DNA from: Siccirubricoccus phaeus
GTDB lineage: Bacteria > Pseudomonadota > Alphaproteobacteria > Acetobacterales > Acetobacteraceae
DNA length: 64,000 nucleotides
Reading direction: 5' to 3'
Assembly: GCF_008360935.1 (NCBI RefSeq)
Contig: NZ_SRXO01000001.1
Location: 62,001-126,000 of the forward strand
Shown in pieces: positions 61,105-64,000 of this stretch (position 1 is the stretch's first letter; each line of letters opens with the position of its first letter). Both the position numbers and the translations under genes were made by a program. Under the pieces are notes generated by a model. That model was not told the DNA's origin. It worked only from the letters and a program-made list of their open reading frames with translations, and searched no databases.

Positions 61105-61998
61105 ATGGACAGCGCCCTGCTGCTGCAGCTCACCCTCAACGGCCTGATCGTCGGCGCCCTCTACGGCGTGGTCGCGATGAGCTTCGTGCTGATCTACAAG
61201 GCCAGCCAGGTGGTAAACTTCGCCCAAGGGGAGTTCCTGCTGGTCGGCGCCTGGGTCTGCTGGTGGCTGCTGACCGACTGGCAGCTTCCCTTCTGGCTCG
61301 GCTTCCTCGTCACCCTCGCCTTCATGACCGCCTTCGGCATGATCCTGCAGGTGGTGGTGCTGCGGCCACTGATCGGGGAGCCGGTGATCAGCGTCATCAT
61401 GGCGACGATCGGCCTCGGCATCTTCTTCCAGGCGCTGATGAAGTGGATTTTTGGAGTTTTCGCCAAGCCCTTTCCGCCGATCTTCCATGCGGAGCAGGTG
61501 AGCGTCCTCGGGCTGCAGGTGCAGAGCGTCTATCTGCTCAGCCTCGGCATCTCCCTCCTCATCATGCTGGGCTTCGCCTGGTTCTTCACCCTGTCCAAGC
61601 ACGGCCTCGCCATGCGGGCCACGGCCTTCGACCAGCAGGTCGCGCAATCGCTCGGCATTTCCGTCCCGCGTGTCTTCGCCATGTCCTGGGCGATTTCCGC
61701 CATGGTCTCGGCGCTGGCCGGCGTGGTGGTGGGGGTGGTGAACGGCGTCTCCTCCGCGCTCTCCTTCTACGGCATCAAGGTCTTCCCGGCGGTCATCCTC
61801 GGCGGGCTGGACAGCGTGGTGGGGGCGGTGCTGGGCGGCCTCATCGTCGGGCTGCTGGAGAATTGGGCGCAGTATCTCGACGCCAATTGGCTGAACTGGG
61901 GCAACATGTATGGCGTCGCGCCCTTCTACGCCCTCATCCTCATCCTGCTGATCAAGCCCTACGGGTTGTTCGGCACAAAAAATATCGAGCGCGTCTGA
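61105..61998 (+). CDS. Branched-chain amino acid-type ABC permease (LivH)
   Basis: This 297-residue inner-membrane permease has about eight hydrophobic helices. LTLNGLIVGALYGVVAMSFVLIYKASQVVNFAQGEF at its N-terminus (in two parts) is the family's signature, and SKHGLAMRATAFDQQVAQSLGISV forms the cytoplasmic coupling loop. AVILGGLDSVVGAVLGGLIVG is typical of the C-terminal half. It starts 5 nt after the synthetase and its TGA shares a base with the LivM start (TGATG). Substrate specificity is unknown, probably an organic or aromatic acid given the embedded CoA ligase. Confidence 0.94.
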   Translation: MDSALLLQLTLNGLIVGALYGVVAMSFVLIYKASQVVNFAQGEFLLVGAWVCWWLLTDWQLPFWLGFLVTLAFMTAFGMILQVVVLRPLIGEPVISVIMATIGLGIFFQALMKWIFGVFAKPFPPIFHAEQVSVLGLQVQSVYLLSLGISLLIMLGFAWFFTLSKHGLAMRATAFDQQVAQSLGISVPRVFAMSWAISAMVSALAGVVVGVVNGVSSALSFYGIKVFPAVILGGLDSVVGAVLGGLIVGLLENWAQYLDANWLNWGNMYGVAPFYALILILLIKPYGLFGTKNIERV

Positions 61999-63065
61999 TG
62001 GCCACGCTGACGCCCGCGGGGGATTTCCGTACCTCCTACCGTGCCGACATGACCATCTTCCCGACGCGGGGCAGCCGCCTCGCGCTCTGGCTCGGCCTGG
62101 CGCTGGTGGCGGCCGCGCCGCTTGCCCTCGGCCGCTATGAGCTCGGCCTGCTGATCAATATCGGCATCATGGGCATCGCCGCCTTGGGGCTGAACATCCT
62201 GGTCGGCTTCACCGGACAGATCAGCATCGGCCATGCCGCCTTCTTCGGCTTCGGCGCCTTCGCCAGCGCCTATGCGCATGAGGCCTGGCACATCCCCGTG
62301 GCTCTCTGCATTCCGTTGGCGGGCATCGCCACCGCGCTCATCGGCCTGGTCTTCGGCGCCCCGGCGGCACGGCTGAAGGGCCTCTACCTCGCCATCGCGA
62401 CGCTCGCCGCGCAATTCATCCTGGAGGATTTCTTCGCCCGGGCGCAGTGGTTCACCGGCGGCGTCGCCGGCCGCATCACCGAGCCCTTCGCCCTCTTCGG
62501 CTGGGTCGCGGACCGCGAGGAGAGTTTTCTTTATGTCGTCCTCGCCTGGATCATCCTCATGTATCTCGGCGCCGCCAATTTGCTGCGCACGCGGGATGGC
62601 CGCGCGCTGATCGCCGTGCGAGACCACTACCTCAGCGCCGAGATGATGGGCATCAACCTCGCCTATTACCGCACCCTCTCCTTCGGCATTGCCAGCTTCT
62701 ATGCTGGCATCGCCGGCGCCCTCTACGCCCACTACCTGCTCTTCGTCAGCGTCGAGGCGTTCAACATCCTCTTCTCCATCCAATTCCTCGGCATGGTCAT
62801 CATCGGCGGCCTCGGCAGCGTGATGGGCAGTCTGATGGGTGCCGCCTTCATGGTGCTGCTGCCGGAGGTGGTGCAGGCCGGCGCCGATGCGCTGGCCGGT
62901 GGCGCCATCGACCGTGCGCTGAAGCTCGGCGCCTCCATCTCCTTTCTGCGGGAAATGGCGGTCGGCGCCGCCATCATCCTCTTCCTGATCTTCGAGCCGG
63001 ACGGCCTCGCCCATCGCTGGCGGTTGATCAAGGCGTATTGGAAGCTCTATCCGTTCTCGCACTGA
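61998..63065 (+). CDS. Branched-chain amino acid-type ABC permease (LivM)
   Basis: This 355-residue partner of LivH has about nine membrane helices. GIMGIAALGLNILVGFTGQISIGHAAFFGFGAF is the LivM signature, GAPAARLKGLYLAIATLAAQFI and RDGRALIAVRDHYLSAEMMGINL are the following conserved loops, and IQFLGMVIIGGLGSVMGSLMGAAF closes the core. It starts at an ATG overlapping the LivH stop by one base. The solute receptor follows after 22 nt with GGAGGAACC as ribosome-binding site. Confidence 0.94.
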   Translation: MATLTPAGDFRTSYRADMTIFPTRGSRLALWLGLALVAAAPLALGRYELGLLINIGIMGIAALGLNILVGFTGQISIGHAAFFGFGAFASAYAHEAWHIPVALCIPLAGIATALIGLVFGAPAARLKGLYLAIATLAAQFILEDFFARAQWFTGGVAGRITEPFALFGWVADREESFLYVVLAWIILMYLGAANLLRTRDGRALIAVRDHYLSAEMMGINLAYYRTLSFGIASFYAGIAGALYAHYLLFVSVEAFNILFSIQFLGMVIIGGLGSVMGSLMGAAFMVLLPEVVQAGADALAGGAIDRALKLGASISFLREMAVGAAIILFLIFEPDGLAHRWRLIKAYWKLYPFSH

Positions 63066-63087
63066 AACACCCCGGAGGAACCTAAGA

Positions 63088-64000
63088 ATGTCGCTGCGTC
63101 GCATCCTCTACGGCCTGGCCGCCATGGCGGGCCTCGCGCTGCCGGCGGCGGCGCAGCCCATCCCGATGGGCCATCTCATGGATCTCTCCGGCGCCACCAG
63201 CGATGTCGGCACGCCCTTCGCCCAGGGCGTCAACGACACCTTCGCCTGGGTGAACCGCACCCGCAACGGCATCTCCGGCCGGCAGGTGAATGTCCTGGCT
63301 TTCGATTACGGCTACCAGGCGCCGCGCTCCGTCAGCCAGTACCAGGCCTGGAGCCGCGACCGCGTCGTCGGCATCATGGGCTGGGGCACGGCGGATACGG
63401 AAGCGCTGGTGCGCTTCGTGACGCGCGACCGCATCCCCTATGTGTCCGGCTCCTATTCCGCCGCGCTGACCGATGCCGCCGGCAAGTCCGGCCGCCCGGG
63501 CGTCGAGGCCACCGGCTACAATTTCTTCTACGGCCCATCCTATTCGGATGCGCTGCGCGCCATGCTGCAATGGGCCGCCGAGGACTGGAAGGCGAAGGGC
63601 CGCCCCGGCCGGCCGAAATACGTCCATATGGGCGGCAACCACCCCTATCCGAACTCGCCCAAGGCGGCCGGCGAGGCGCTGGCCGCCGAGCTGGGCTTCG
63701 AGGTGCTGCCGGCCATCGTCTTCGCCCTGACGCCGGGCGACTACACCGCGCAATGCCTGACCTTGAAGAATCAGGGCGCCAATTACGCCTATCTCGGCAA
63801 CACCGCCGGCTCCAACATCTCCGTTCTGCGCGCCTGCCAGACGGCGGGCGTCGATGTGCAGTTCCTCGGCAATGTCTGGGGCATGGATGAGAATGCCATG
63901 AAGGCCGCCGGCGCCGCGGCGAATGGCGTGGTCTTCCCCGTGCGTACCGCCGCCGTCTGGGGCGCGAACGCGCCTGGCATGACGCTGGCGCAGGCGATCA
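63088..64000 (+). CDS. ABC transporter substrate-binding protein, 3' truncated by window edge
   Basis: It starts at ATG 63088 after GGAGGAACC and stays open to the end, giving 304 visible residues. SLRRILYGLAAMAGLALPAAAQ is a Sec signal peptide with an AxA cleavage site. The mature receptor has MGHLMDLSGATSDVGTPFAQG (the family's ligand-loop start), GIMGWGTADTEALVRFVTRD and YAYLGNTAGSNISVLRACQTAG. It is the periplasmic component of the TetR-controlled importer. Relatives of this subgroup sit with acyl-CoA ligases in operons for acid uptake; the ligand is not deducible. Confidence 0.92.
   Translation, partial: MSLRRILYGLAAMAGLALPAAAQPIPMGHLMDLSGATSDVGTPFAQGVNDTFAWVNRTRNGISGRQVNVLAFDYGYQAPRSVSQYQAWSRDRVVGIMGWGTADTEALVRFVTRDRIPYVSGSYSAALTDAAGKSGRPGVEATGYNFFYGPSYSDALRAMLQWAAEDWKAKGRPGRPKYVHMGGNHPYPNSPKAAGEALAAELGFEVLPAIVFALTPGDYTAQCLTLKNQGANYAYLGNTAGSNISVLRACQTAGVDVQFLGNVWGMDENAMKAAGAAANGVVFPVRTAAVWGANAPGMTLAQAI

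Overview
The window looks like a chromosomal stretch of a GC-rich, flagellated alphaproteobacterium, most probably an Acetobacteraceae member of the Roseomonas type. This is inferred from the roughly 70% GC, the FlaF-associated flagellin, orphan Bug/TctC solute receptors, a CtrA-like regulator, egtBD, secG-pyrG synteny and very many CoA-linked catabolic genes. No rRNA, tRNA, CRISPR array, transposase or prophage was seen. Both ends cut through genes: a glutamate-synthase-family gene on the left and an ABC solute receptor on the right.

Layout. 1-9.0 kb: scattered metabolic genes (drug/H+ antiporter, acyl-CoA synthetase, enoyl-CoA hydratase, DUF3297, a Bug receptor, glutathione-dependent formaldehyde dehydrogenase). 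9.0-13.4 kb: a catabolic-looking block of a flavin-dependent monooxygenase, two coupled COG2159 amidohydrolases and a Rieske protein. 13.4-17.1 kb: secG, pyrG and a lipoprotein. 17.2-23.2 kb (minus strand): two translationally coupled SPINDLY/OGT-like (GT41) glycosyltransferases, a methyltransferase, and a CtrA-like regulator with a degenerate receiver. 23.4-31.3 kb: msrP, a second Bug receptor, nitronate monooxygenase, CoA-transferase, thiolase plus DUF35 partner, and a polysaccharide deacetylase. 32-35.4 kb: cydDC. 35.7-39.5 kb: an RTX-repeat protein, a RidA protein, and a sugar epimerase/aminotransferase pair. 39.7-46.3 kb: solute receptor, TauD-type dioxygenase, SDR, COG4091 dehydrogenase, an LtnD-like dehydrogenase, and a small membrane ORF. 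46.7-53.8 kb: flagellin, flaF, a TPR-methyltransferase, a third GT41 enzyme and a methyltransferase-like protein, which together look like a flagellin-modification locus. 54.2-57.3 kb: ergothioneine genes egtBD and a glycerophosphodiesterase. 57.4-64 kb: a TetR regulator divergent from an ABC importer operon (LivG-type ATPase, long-chain acyl-CoA synthetase, LivH, LivM, receptor), with a clear operator-like palindrome between them.

Two themes stand out. First, three GT41 (FlmG/OGT-like) enzymes occur with flagellin, FlaF, methyltransferases and nucleotide-sugar genes, and two of the three carry repetitive, apparently fast-evolving N-terminal tracts. Second, almost every gap is filled with modular palindromic repeats. 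Several families dock directly on stop codons, either by supplying the TAG itself or by starting 0-4 nt after the stop. One 64-bp element occurs as a near-perfect inverted pair around an enoyl-CoA hydratase gene and a small ORF.
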